This document shows positions 35,110-44,216 of a stretch of 64,000 nt of DNA, piece after piece. The first letter of the stretch is position 1; each line of letters begins with the position of its first letter. Under the pieces are notes generated by a model, which saw only the letters and a program-made list of their open reading frames with translations, searched no databases and was not told the DNA's origin. Origin of the DNA: Owenia fusiformis (Eukaryota > Annelida > Polychaeta > Sabellida > Oweniidae); assembly GCA_903813345.2 (NCBI GenBank), contig CAIIXF020000008.1, positions 23,794,822 to 23,858,821 of the forward strand. Direction: 5' to 3'. A program made the position numbers and the translations under genes.

Positions 35110-36543
35110 ATGGATTACATTTGCTCTGTGTGTTCTGGTACATTTGCCAGGAAGGATAGTCTTCTGAGACATATGAAAAACATGCACAAAAAAGATGAGA
35201 CTAATTTTGATCTTGACTCGCCTATACAGTTCAGGCATCCCTTTACTAAAATTGTCGCAGGTCCAACTGGATGTGGAAAGACAACCTATGTTGTCGACCT
35301 TATTGATAGAGCTGAACAATTTATCAAACCACGGCCACAAAGGATAGTATGGTTCTTCAAACAATGGCAGCCTTTGTATGCAGAAATAAAGAGAAAACAG
35401 CCTCATATCGAGTTTGTTATGGGTCTTTGCGATGACTTGATGAACCCCGATTACTTCGATGAGAATGTGACCAATTTGGTTGTGATAGATGACCTAATGG
35501 CGGACTTAAGCAAGGCAGTTACATTGCTATACACAGCGGGTTCTCATCACAAAAATATATCCATTATCACGCTACAACAAAATATTTTCCCACCCAATGG
35601 AGAAAGCAGGACAATGAGCTTAAACAGCCATTACTTGGTATTATTCAAGAACCCGAGGGATCAAAGACAGATAAGTGTTTTGGCATCGCAAATGTATCCT
35701 GGAAAGACATATACTTTGCTTGACATTTATAGACAAGCTACGGAAAATCCATTTGGTTACTTAGTGGTGGATCTGAAGCAAGAAACTGAAGATGGTTCGA
35801 GGCTGAAGCCTAATGCATTGCAGCAAGTTGCAGAAAGTGATCCATATACATCGTTTCAACATTTTTATAACACGGCAGGAAGGTCCACTGCTCAACAAAG
35901 GCAAGATATGACGGAATTCCGACCAAATACTATTGTTCAACCAAGTCAGATGGTGGCTACGTATCCAGGTCCAATGGATGATGTTACTCTAAGAAACCCC
36001 TCCATTTTGCATTTCCCCCATTGTAAAGACTGTGGCATAGTGTTGATTACCACAAAACATACAGACATACATCAAAAACATTGCCAATATGGAGATACTG
36101 ATAAGAATAAACCCCATGCTGAAGATTTGAAGGAAAATTATACATTTTCTACTCTGAAGCAGAATGTGTTGGATGGATTGAAAAAAGAAGCTGACATTTT
36201 ATATGAAAAATACACTAACAAGGGATTATCGGAGAAAGAAATCACTCAAAAGCTCAAAGCAAAACTTTATCCCAAAGCAAAATCTGAGTTTTTAAATGAT
36301 TATGGTGAAATTCTGAGGTTATTCATTGAAGTCAAAGATGCTGATTTACATCGAGAAATTGTAGAAGAAATTGAATTCTTAATTGATCAAGACATATCTC
36401 TGTCGAGAGCCATCAGAAAAACATTGGCCAAATATTCTTATATCGCTGATGAAATGTTTAACGATGAAGAGTCTATTGACGGAAGTGATTTCGAAGATGC
36501 AGATACATCTAGTGAGATGGAAGAAGAAGACGAACGTAGTTAG
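35110..36543 (+). CDS. zinc-finger plus packaging-type P-loop ATPase
   Basis: The 477-residue protein starts at the ATG at 35110 because no other ATG precedes the first zinc finger. Residues 5-26 form a C2H2 finger (C5, C8, H21, H26; spacing C-x2-C-x12-H-x4-H). A P-loop ATPase domain follows: Walker A GPTGCGKT at 51-58, RIVWFFKQWQPLY at 78-90, Walker B NLVVIDD at 122-128, then GSHHKNIS, a sensor-like LQQNIF, and LNSHYLVLFKNPRD at 171-184. A second possible Zn site (C305, C308, H321, C325) and an acidic tail (449-476) complete it. The core resembles FtsK/HerA-type A32-like genome-packaging ATPases of Polintons and related viruses, a family widely scattered in invertebrate genomes. No frameshift or stop is seen. 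Function in packaging is inferred from the family; loading onto DNA through the finger is a guess. Confidence 0.75.
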   Translation: MDYICSVCSGTFARKDSLLRHMKNMHKKDETNFDLDSPIQFRHPFTKIVAGPTGCGKTTYVVDLIDRAEQFIKPRPQRIVWFFKQWQPLYAEIKRKQPHIEFVMGLCDDLMNPDYFDENVTNLVVIDDLMADLSKAVTLLYTAGSHHKNISIITLQQNIFPPNGESRTMSLNSHYLVLFKNPRDQRQISVLASQMYPGKTYTLLDIYRQATENPFGYLVVDLKQETEDGSRLKPNALQQVAESDPYTSFQHFYNTAGRSTAQQRQDMTEFRPNTIVQPSQMVATYPGPMDDVTLRNPSILHFPHCKDCGIVLITTKHTDIHQKHCQYGDTDKNKPHAEDLKENYTFSTLKQNVLDGLKKEADILYEKYTNKGLSEKEITQKLKAKLYPKAKSEFLNDYGEILRLFIEVKDADLHREIVEEIEFLIDQDISLSRAIRKTLAKYSYIADEMFNDEESIDGSDFEDADTSSEMEEEDERS

Positions 36544-36568
36544 ATTTCATGAATGAATGTTTGATGAG

Positions 36569-36577
36569 TATATAAAG
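36569..36577 (+). promoter_or_regulatory. TATA box of the small basic protein gene
   Basis: TATATAAAG lies 53-61 bases before the ATG at 36630, the same distance as in the first gene, and falls in the 86-bp gap between the two genes. This suggests that each gene has its own promoter. Confidence 0.6.
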
Positions 36578-36629
36578 GGAAACCTTGGACATTAGCATCA
36601 GATGTTTGATAGAAAAGGAAGAAGCAACA

Positions 36630-37025
36630 ATGCCTAAGATAGTGCCTTATGTGGACAACCCAGAAGTGTGGAAGAAGTTTATACGGGCCCAAGTAGAAGG
36701 CAGAGTCATCGAACATGCTGGATATGGTAAACGAGGAAAACTCAAGTGGGTACCAGTGTCATCAGTCCGCGAACCAATTGTTCAACACGTCAGTCCCACT
36801 GAAGCTGTTTATCAGAGAGCCAAGGCAGAAATTGACAAGCAGCAGAAAGAAATGGGCGAACGGAACAGGCCACCCAAAAGAGTTTACAGACAAATGAGTG
36901 ACAATGATTCCTTTGACCACACCTCCAATGGAAATGTGATGAATAGACTTTTTAAAAAACCTAAGAAAAAGAGGGATGTTATGGTGTATTCTGGCCCTCC
37001 TGGAAAACGTCAACACAGACAGTAA
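36630..37025 (+). CDS. small basic protein of the Polinton-like element
   Basis: A 131-residue protein starting MPKIVPYVDNPEVWKKFIRA. It has a GYGKRGKLKW stretch near residue 33, a charged helical middle and a basic C-terminal region with FKKPKKKRD and GPPGKRQHRQ. An in-frame codon chain extends upstream to 36585, but the ATG at 36630 has the TATA box at a matching distance. I do not recognise a named domain. The short N-terminal MPxIxYxDNPExW pattern and the basic tail would suit a minor virion or DNA-condensing protein such as those beside ATPase genes in Polinton and adintovirus genomes, but this is inference. The intact frame next to the ATPase gene argues that it is a real gene. Confidence 0.65.
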   Translation: MPKIVPYVDNPEVWKKFIRAQVEGRVIEHAGYGKRGKLKWVPVSSVREPIVQHVSPTEAVYQRAKAEIDKQQKEMGERNRPPKRVYRQMSDNDSFDHTSNGNVMNRLFKKPKKKRDVMVYSGPPGKRQHRQ

Positions 37026-37081
37026 ATCCATCATGCACAAGGGACTATGAAATAATTTGTATAAATGAAAATATGTATTTT

Positions 37082-37087
37082 AATAAA
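37082..37087 (+). terminator. polyadenylation signal AATAAA
   Basis: Lies 57 bases after the stop codon of the small basic protein gene. The ATPase gene has no close signal of its own, so both transcripts may end here. Confidence 0.55.
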
Positions 37088-37152
37088 CTACTATAGCACT
37101 AAAATGCATTTTTATTGTTGTTGGGGTTGTTGTTATCGATAGTTGTGGCACT

Positions 37153-37434
37153 GGGGCGGCGGCGGTGGTGGCGGCGGCAGTGGTGGCGGCGGTGGCGGTG
37201 GAGGCGGTGGTGGTGGCGGCGGTGGTGGCGGCGGCGGTGGTGGCGGCGGCGGTGGTGGTGGAGGTGGCGGTGGTGGTGGCGGTGGTGGTGGCGGCGGTGG
37301 CGGTGGTGGCGGCGGTGGTGGCGGTGGCGGTGGTGGTGGTGGTGGCGGCGGTGGCGGAGGTGGCGGTGGCGGTGGTGGTGGCGGTGGTGGTGGCGGCGGT
37401 GGCGGTGGTGGCGGCGGTGGTGGCGGTGGTGGGG
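37153..37434. repeat. GGCGGT trinucleotide tract, right
   Basis: The mirror of the left CCACCG tract but nearly twice as long (about 280 against 150 bp), so the two arms have changed length independently here. The long polyglycine and polyproline frames over it are artefacts. Confidence 0.9.
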
Positions 37435-38764
37435 TCAAAGAGTGCAATAATCTGATCTGATTGATTGAAATGGTTCAGCAGTTCATTTGTATATACACTT
37501 TGATTGGTCGACAATGTTTCGCTGTAAAACTGTTAACGTTAGCATTTTTTATTACTTATCTTGTAGGGGTTTATATTTTTATCAGTGGCCTGTTAAATTA
37601 ACAGATGCTTATTAAAGCGTGTTACTTTGTATTGTGGGTGGGTGTCTATTTTGTGAAAATGCCTTAAACTCAAAAAATTAGCAGAAATCGATCAACAGTG
37701 ACTGAAATCGTCCAAACGTGACACTTTAAAAAATACTTTAAAATGACCCAGGAGTAAGAATCAAGTGATCGTTTGGTAAAAGAATGCCTCAAACTCCAGG
37801 AATCACCAAAAATCACTCAAGCGTGAAAATTGTAAAAATGCTCTTAAAAGTATTGGGAGTAAGAATACAGTGTTCATTTGGTGATTAAATACCTCAAACT
37901 CAAGAAATAAGCGAAAATCACTCAAGCGTGAAGATTGCAAAAATGCTCTAAAATGAGTCGGGAATAAGAATCAAGTGACCGTTTGGTGAAAAAATGTCAG
38001 GAGACTTGTTGGTTATAAAACTTCAATACCGGTCTGAACTGGTGAAATGATGCAAAAATGCTGCTATTGGGTGATTTTCTTATATCTGATTGGATGAGAA
38101 TATACTGCATCTCGGTTGTTTAAAATGATCCAAACATACTGTACCCCGATTGGTTGAAATGGATCTGCGATTGGTTAAAATAGTCCAAACATACTGTTTC
38201 CTGATTGGTTAAAATGATTCTGCATCTCAAACCTGATTGGTTAAATATACTATACTCTGACTTTTTATTATAATTCTGCAAGTTAAAACCTGTTTGAATG
38301 AAATGGTTCTGCAGTTATCTTTTTACTGTTTTATCAGTTTTTTATTCACCTTTGACCTATAACAATGAAACATCCATGAAGTAGACAGATAGCTTATCAT
38401 CACAACCACTCTCTTATCAATTATCAGTAACCTTTGAGCCAGTTATATCAGAAACCATGGTAGTTATCTTTTTCACTGTCTTATCAGTTTATTATCTCCC
38501 TCTTATCAATTATCAGTAACCTTTGACCATCTTTTTCAGTGTGTTATCAGTTTATTATCTCTCTCTTATCAGTAACCTTTGACCAGTTATATCAGTAACC
38601 ATGTGACCTATGACGTCACTTCCACTTCCGGTGCATCACCTTACCACGTGATCTATGACGTCACTTCCGGTGCACCTGACCTATTACGTCACTTCCGGTG
38701 CACCATGGTGCACTGGAACAGTACCGGTGCCGGTAGGGGGTCGAAAGGCCCGCCGTATACTACT
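37153..38764. repeat. right long terminal inverted repeat
   Basis: Reverse complement of 33549-35031. It holds the mirrored trinucleotide tract, the 116-bp units, and the CCAAT, TGATAA and ETS/CRE clusters in reverse order, ending TATACTACT. Confidence 0.9.
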
Positions 38765-38770
38765 ACTTCG
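38765..38770. repeat. 6-bp target-site duplication, right (ACTTCG)
   Basis: Exact copy of 33543-33548 immediately outside the element. Confidence 0.9.
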
Positions 38771-39366
38771 TAATGGTATATCAACAGGATATTCAAAGTT
38801 ATTAGGTACTACAGTAATCCGAAAAAATTAGTGAACTTGTTTGCCAAAATCACAGGCCAAGTGACGAGACTGGTCTTCCTATTTCATTTCTATGATAATG
38901 ATTCAGATAAAAACTATTAGTTATTTAGAATCATATATGTACATGCTTTAAAAAAATATGCGGAACATATATAATGAAATATACCCTTAAATAATTGCAA
39001 TTGTGTGTGTGTCCTTTCCGAAGAGGCAAAGTTTGGGCTTATAATATCATCCTGATTTTTTCCAATATAAATGCAAAAAGTTATCTCTGGGTCAATAAAA
39101 AATGAAAGGTAAGATATTAAGTGAAATTATGATTCAGGAAAATGTTTTCTTCTAGCAAGTTTGAAAATCAACTAGGTGGACTAAAAGTGCTACCAATAGC
39201 TTGCTCAAGCCCCTATGTGGCGTCACTGTGCAAGCCTTAATTCACTCCTCGGGGCCAGTTGCAAGAAATATATGTTACATGCATTGTCTATGTAGCGTCA
39301 CTGTGCAAGCCTTGATTTCCTCCCTCAAGGCCAATTGTTACATATGTTGTCTATGTATTCCTACAG
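38771..39366. repeat. intronic sequence with a small direct duplication
   Basis: GCGTCACTGTGCAAGCCTT occurs at about 39222 and 39295, each followed by a version of CCAGTTGCAAGAAATATATG; related sequence is at 24130-24215. One TCCTTTCCGAAGAGG copy is at 39012. The polypyrimidine-poor acceptor TTCCTACAG ends the stretch. Confidence 0.5.
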
Positions 39367-39553
39367 GGTAGAGTGTCACTGTGCAGCTTTTCCTCCCAGT
39401 GGGGATGGTTACAAGAGGTTTATGGAGGAGATAGAAGACTACCAGAGATTAACTGAGGACCTGGTAAAAGGTGGACGCTATGATACTAAAGATGACTTCA
39501 CTGTTGTTGTACAACCATTCCTCAAGTACACTAAGCCACCAAGAAATGATGAT
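39367..39553 (+). CDS. PLB1: phospholipase B1-like gene, exon before the DxxH block
   Basis: After CCTACAG the first base completes the Thr codon of the previous exon. The exon then encodes VECHCAAFPPSGDGYKRFME, then DYQRLTEDLVKGGRYDTKDD and FTVVVQPFLKYTKPPRNDD, ending in phase 0 at the donor GTTAGT (39554). GRYDTKDDFTVVVQPF is a conserved segment of phospholipase B1 (RYDxREDFTVVVQPF in relatives) that precedes the catalytic Asp-His block. The Cys pair CHC corresponds to the conserved Cys-rich turn of the family. Confidence 0.93.
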
Positions 39554-39679
39554 GTTAGTACTAAATTCAACTTATGCATGATTAAAATTGCAGCCTCGTA
39601 CAAAGCTCCAAAATACGATGCAAATAAGCAATTGGGGTTTACTTGAATTGACACATTTTTGGGTCTGTCCAGTTTTTAT

Positions 39680-40955
39680 GTCCCCACCACATAGTGTGGG
39701 GCCATATTGTCGGCCTAGGCGCGTCCGTCTGTCTGTCCGTCCGTCTGTCCGTATGTCCGTCTGTCCGTCCGTACGCCTGGCAGTTTTCTCCAAAACCGTT
39801 ACAGATATCACCTTCAAATTTTCAGGGATAACTCATGAGTGAATACAGATGTGGATGAAAAAAATTTAACTCGATACCTACTTCCTGTCGGCCATTTTGA
39901 AGTCAAATGCTAAAATCCTTGTCTGCAAACTTTATGAAAAACGGCTTCACAGTTGCTTTCAAAACTTTAACATCTTGTTCAACTCACTTCATTCTACATC
40001 TGATTAGGTTTTGGACCTGTTAGCTCAGTCATGTCAGCCATTTTGAATGTTTTAAGAAAAGTTAGCGCGCGATAATACTTTGTATCATATTGAATGGTGT
40101 TTTTCAGTTTTCATACTTTAACTATTTAGTAGTTTTATAAATATTTTTAGGTCTACTTTGTTGTAAAAGCCTATGTTATTGTTAACAGTAGTTATATGTG
40201 ATAATTTTGTAAAAAGAAATCAGCAAAAACTGGATTTTTCTGTTCTAAAATCTTGTCTGTAAAGTCTTGTCCACGCGTTTTCAGGTGAACCGTTTCGTAG
40301 ATCAATTTCAAATTTTCAGGGATGATTCTTAGTATGAAAATCTAGATCTGATTATTTTTTGGGCATTCTGGGTAAATGTCAAGGCAGCCATTTCGGATTT
40401 TCCGTCCTAAAATCTTGTCTGTTAAGTCTTGTCTACGTATTTCCAGGTGAACCGTTTGGTAGATCAATTTTAAATTTTCAGGGATGATTTTAAGTATGAA
40501 AATCTAGATCTGATCAGTTTTTGGGCATTCTGGGTAAATGTCAAGGCAGCCATTTTGGATTTTCCGTCCTAAAATCTTGCCCGTAAAGTCTTGTCTACGC
40601 GTTTTTAGGTCAACCGTTTGGTAGATCAATTTCAAATTTTCAGGGATGATTCTTAGTATGAAAATCTAGATCTGATTAGTTTTTAGTTTTTTGGCATTCT
40701 GGGTAAATGTCAAGGCAGCCATTTTGGATTTTCCGTCCTGAAATCTTGTCTGTAAAGTCTTGTTTACATGTTTTCTGGTTAACTGTGTGACGGATCAATT
40801 TAAAATTTTCAGGGGTGGTTCTTAGTATGAAAATGTAGAACTGAATTTTTTTGGCATTTTTGGTAAATTTTAAGGTGGCCATTTTGGATTTTCTGTCATC
40901 AAATTGTGTCGGTAAAGTCTTGTCTACTCATTTTTAGGATAACCATTTGACGGGA
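39680..40955. repeat. GTCCGTC-type repeat element with ~165-bp tandem units
   Basis: It starts CCCCACCACATAGTGTGGGG, a short hairpin, followed by a GTCTGTCCGTCCGTCTGTCC tract. From about 40220 a unit ending GGCAGCCATTTTGGATTTTCC recurs near 40388, 40550, 40718 and 40878. It has the same design as the elements at 2319 and 9302 (inverted tip, CCGT tract, tandem units) but a different sequence. Frames rich in SVRPSV are artefacts of the tract. Confidence 0.7.
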
Positions 40956-40959
40956 TCAC

Positions 40960-41855
40960 CCATTTTGTGAGAAAGAGTCGAAGGCATGCGAGGCGAATCC
41001 TGGAAACCCGGGTTTGGGAAAGCAGGGTTCACTGTTTGTTTCCGTTGACAAGTGTGCGAAACTACATTCATAATTCACACGACAGTGAACAGGAGGTTTA
41101 CAGTCAGACCCGGGTGCGCCAATCCCTTATTTAAATGTTTGTTTCGCGGACCAGGGTTTAAGGCCATTCCAAACGAAATAAGTATTTAATGAGGCCACGA
41201 AATATAAAAGTTCGTTTTATTAGAATTTTATACGTGTTATTTTGCATCTACCAAGACGTTAAACATATTGGAAATAGTTACGTATTATGATTGGTCTGAA
41301 ATGTGCAAAGCTAGAAGACCCCTTATACTCGTTCGTTCTCTATTTTGACTAAGATAATATATCAGTACAACGGCTATACTAAAACAAGGAAATGTGGCCA
41401 GTAGAGATGAGGAACTTGAAACAATTTTATTTTTATTCATCCATATGAATAATATTTGATTTAAATACAATTCCACGCTATTACCATCTTCCAGTGTTGC
41501 AATTTCTATTGTGTCTGTCTGGGATAAAATCTTATATATTACAATTGATAACGAGGAACCCTTCTAGTAAAAACAATTAAATCCAGGTTTGAAAACTCGC
41601 GAAAATAACACGAACGAGTCTAATTATGAACCGTTCACATTTTTACAAAGGCGGATTTGGATGACGGCAAACCCGGGTTTTGAGGGTGCGACTTATGGCA
41701 ACGAGTGCTTCTGCATTTTGTACACGTTTGTGTTCTTGTTATATTAGTATTACTCATTCATTCAAGATATAAGATGCAATTTGGGGTTCCGGTAAATATT
41801 TCACATTAGGGAGTTTAAGATTAGTGTAAATAACCCATTTACCTATGGTTGGCTT
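40960..41855. other. intronic, no firm feature
   Basis: AACCCGGGTTTGGGAAAGC at 41007 and AAACCCGGGTTTTGAGGGTG at 41669 are similar GC-rich palindromic spots about 660 bp apart. Nothing else is recognised. Confidence 0.3.
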
Positions 41856-41859
41856 ACCC

Positions 41860-42075
41860 GCCCAAAGAATGCACGTGTACTTGACGGGTGTGTAGGCGTT
41901 AATTACGCTCGTGTAGACGGTAAAATTACGCCCGTGCAGACGAAAAATTACGCCTGTGTAATTCTACGGGCGTTTAGATAACATTTACAGGCGTGAACTT
42001 ACTGCGTTAAAATGATTAATTACGGGCGTTAAGACGGTTATTTTACACACGCTGAGAAACATCTTCACGCCCGTC
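41860..42075. repeat. GGGCGT/ACGCCCG minisatellite
   Basis: ACGCCCGTG, ACGGGCGTT and related blocks recur about every 20-25 bp. The end (ACACGCTGAGAAACATCTTC, GCCCGTCGAGTTTATTTTTAG) is repeated at 43355-43490, so these are two copies of one repeat. The design resembles the ACGGCGT array at 49480. Confidence 0.65.
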
Positions 42076-42401
42076 GAGTTTATTTTTAGCGCCGTAAATT
42101 ATGAACCAATCAGAACCTTACTTACATAACGATTTAACGCATCCTTGCTAAAAGAGCAACTCCAAGATCCTTGCGCAAATAAATAACAATCAGAAGCCTG
42201 CTGCTTACATTTTAGTGTGTTGCATTGAGGTCCTTAAATATTCGTTCAAGATTGTTAGATTTAACTAAAGAAGTATTAAATTTTTAGAGCAAATTAAAAG
42301 GTAAATTGAAGAAACATGTACTGTGTTGGCAGTTATCAACACCCATTGTAGAAACGACAAAATTGCAGTATATTTTGAGAAGGTATACAGGTTTGATTTC
42401 T

Positions 42402-42822
42402 ACACCCCAGTCACATTTCCCACGGCCGCCGTGCGGTCCATCATTTCTGCGGCTTGTAGCTTTTCTACGCTCGCCGTAGAATTTCTGCGCTCTCATACTT
42501 TTGCAGTCACATTTCCCACGGCAGCCGCACGGTGAATTTTAAATTTCTGTTGATAAATAATACTTTTTTTCATTTTATTTACATCAGGACAATTTATAAA
42601 TGTTATTCATAGTGCCAGGATGTAATATCAAATGAAAAGTGATCGTGAAACATTGACAAATAATGATTCAATCTTGTTGAGCCAGTTGATTTCTACGGGG
42701 ACCTCAGAAATGAACAAATATTATAACTCCGAGTTATAATTTTTACGACGACCCTGCGGCCTGTAAAAGACTGGATACGCCGTACGGAGGCCGCAGAAAT
42801 ACATTGATTTAATTGATCTGCG
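42402..42822. mobile_element. CCCCAGTCACA foldback element, copy C (right end lost)
   Basis: Matches copies A and B from the left tip up to TTAATTGATCTGCG, where the similarity stops; the last 40 or so bases, including the right tip, are missing. Confidence 0.75.
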
Positions 42823-42829
42823 TTTACCT

Positions 42830-43322
42830 ACGTGTACCTATCCCTATCCGTATGTTTGCTACGGATACGTATAGGTAATGCGATAAATGCGTATTGCAAA
42901 ATGAGTTTAAGAATAACGTAAAAGGCTACGAAACCGTATGCTACAATTTATGATAAGATAAACATCCTAATTATAGAATGAAAACCATGCGATGGCTTAT
43001 ATGGCATATATACCAGTGAATGTCACCTCCAAGAACTGTTATACACTTCAGAGAGAGTGTGGTGTATCTACTGTAGTTGGGAGGGGGTGTTGCTTGTGTG
43101 CCCGCTAATTGGGCAGTGACTTAAGGCGAAATGTTAAATTTCTAGCATGATCGAGCAATGAGAGTGACCAAATAGTAAAGTTAAACAATTAAAACCACGA
43201 GAAAATTGCTGATTTCATACATTTACAATAAGCAAAACTGATGAAGAATGTGTAAACTCAACAATTGCATGCATCATCACATGGCATCCTTTATAGCGAT
43301 CAATGAATGTGTTCGACCACTT
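42830..43322. repeat. left arm of a ~480-bp inverted repeat
   Basis: ACGTGTACCTATCCCTATCC and the following sequence to TGAATGTGTTCGACCAC are mirrored at 45790-46260 (for example AACGTAAAAGGCTACGAAAC against GTTTCGTAGCCTTTTACGTT). The arms are about 2.5 kb apart and enclose several other elements. Confidence 0.75.
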
Positions 43323-43550
43323 AATTTCTTAACTTAATTTAAGTGAATTCTATACGCGTTAAAAACAAATACAGGCGTAAACTAACGGCGTTAAAATGTT
43401 CAATAGCGGGCGTCAAGACATTATCTAACACCCGTTGAAAAACATCTATACCGCCCGTCGAGTTCATTTTAGCGCCTAACCCTACAGCAGACGCAAGCCA
43501 ACGGTAAACCCGACTTGCGACCACCGAAGGACCTTTCTGGCAACGGCCTG

Positions 43551-43758
43551 TTGATTTCTACAGGGACCGCAGAAATGAAAAATATTATAACTCCGAGTTA
43601 TAATTTCTACGCCTTCCCTGCGGCCTGTAAAAATCTGCATACGCCGTACGGAGGCCGCAAGGCGAGCGTAGTTTTTCTACGATCGCCGCAGAAATTCACC
43701 GATTTAATTGATCTGCGGTCGACGCACGGCCACCGTACGACAAATGTGACTGGGGTGT
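43551..43758. mobile_element. CCCCAGTCACA foldback element, copy D (right half)
   Basis: Begins at TTGATTTCTACAGGGACCGC and runs to the tip AAATGTGACTGGGGTGT, followed by TTAGCT as in copy B. It overlaps copy C in content, so it is a separate truncated copy rather than the missing end of C. Confidence 0.7.
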
Positions 43759-44216
43759 TAGCTGCAATGCGTGTGAGCTTAATAACATGTGTTACAGTCT
43801 CACTATACAGTCAGATCATAATGTATCCCTCTAAAGGATGTGTTCAAATACTAGAATTATAGTATCTGATCAACTGTAAATTGACTCCAGACTAAAGCTA
43901 TATCCTGCAGATCTGGCATTTTTTGAAAATGTACTGAAAATGTCAGATGAGCCTATATACCTAGTATACCTAGCCAACATATGTTCAAATTTGGTGTTAG
44001 GGAGATGTGTACTTTTTGGAATCTTTATGCAGTCGTCTTTATACTCACATGTTATTTCCAGGAATACATAACTCATTTAATATATGATGTACAGCTTTCA
44101 CATTTGCACAAATAGTGCACCGAGTGTAATTTCACGTCTACACCAGCATAGTTAACGCCTACATACCCATAAACAACACGTGTATGCATAGGGTAGGTTG
44201 GAAAACCATATTTACC
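43759..44216. other. intronic, no recognised feature
   Basis: No gene or repeat was supported. Confidence 0.35.

Larger units (their letters stand above)
33549..38764. mobile_element. compact Polinton/Maverick-like element with ~1.5-kb inverted repeats
   Basis: Seen: a 5216-bp unit starting AGTAGTATACGGCGGGCC and ending GGCCCGCCGTATACTACT, with near-identical inverted repeats (about 1.48 kb left, 1.61 kb right), a perfect 6-bp target duplication, and two intact genes on the + strand (35110-36543 and 36630-37025). Known: Mavericks/Polintons have long inverted repeats beginning AG, 6-bp target duplications and an FtsK/A32-like packaging ATPase; they are usually 15-20 kb and also encode DNA polymerase B, a retroviral-type integrase, a protease and capsid proteins. 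All of those other genes are absent here. Inferred: a short derivative or satellite that relies on a full-length relative for integration and replication. Near-identity of the arms and intact frames suggest a recent insertion, although gene conversion between arms could also keep them alike. Confidence 0.8.
23887..39366 (+). other. PLB1: intron of the phospholipase B1-like gene (15.5 kb)
   Basis: Runs from GTAAGT to the acceptor TTCCTACAG. It contains the 5.2-kb Polinton-like element, a large foldback structure and several MITEs listed separately. Confidence 0.8.

Noticed and set aside
37115-37514. Long open frames of polyglycine, polyproline, Trp/Arg and Thr/Ala over the trinucleotide tracts (also 34799-35078)
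   Set aside because: All six frames stay open because of the simple repeat itself; the frame MSTNQSVYTNEL is present in both arms but runs straight into the repeat and has no conserved domain.
39572-39842. Frames rich in SVRPSV or TDGQTDIRTDGR
   Set aside because: Translations of the GTCCGTCTGTCC simple tract at the start of a repeat element.
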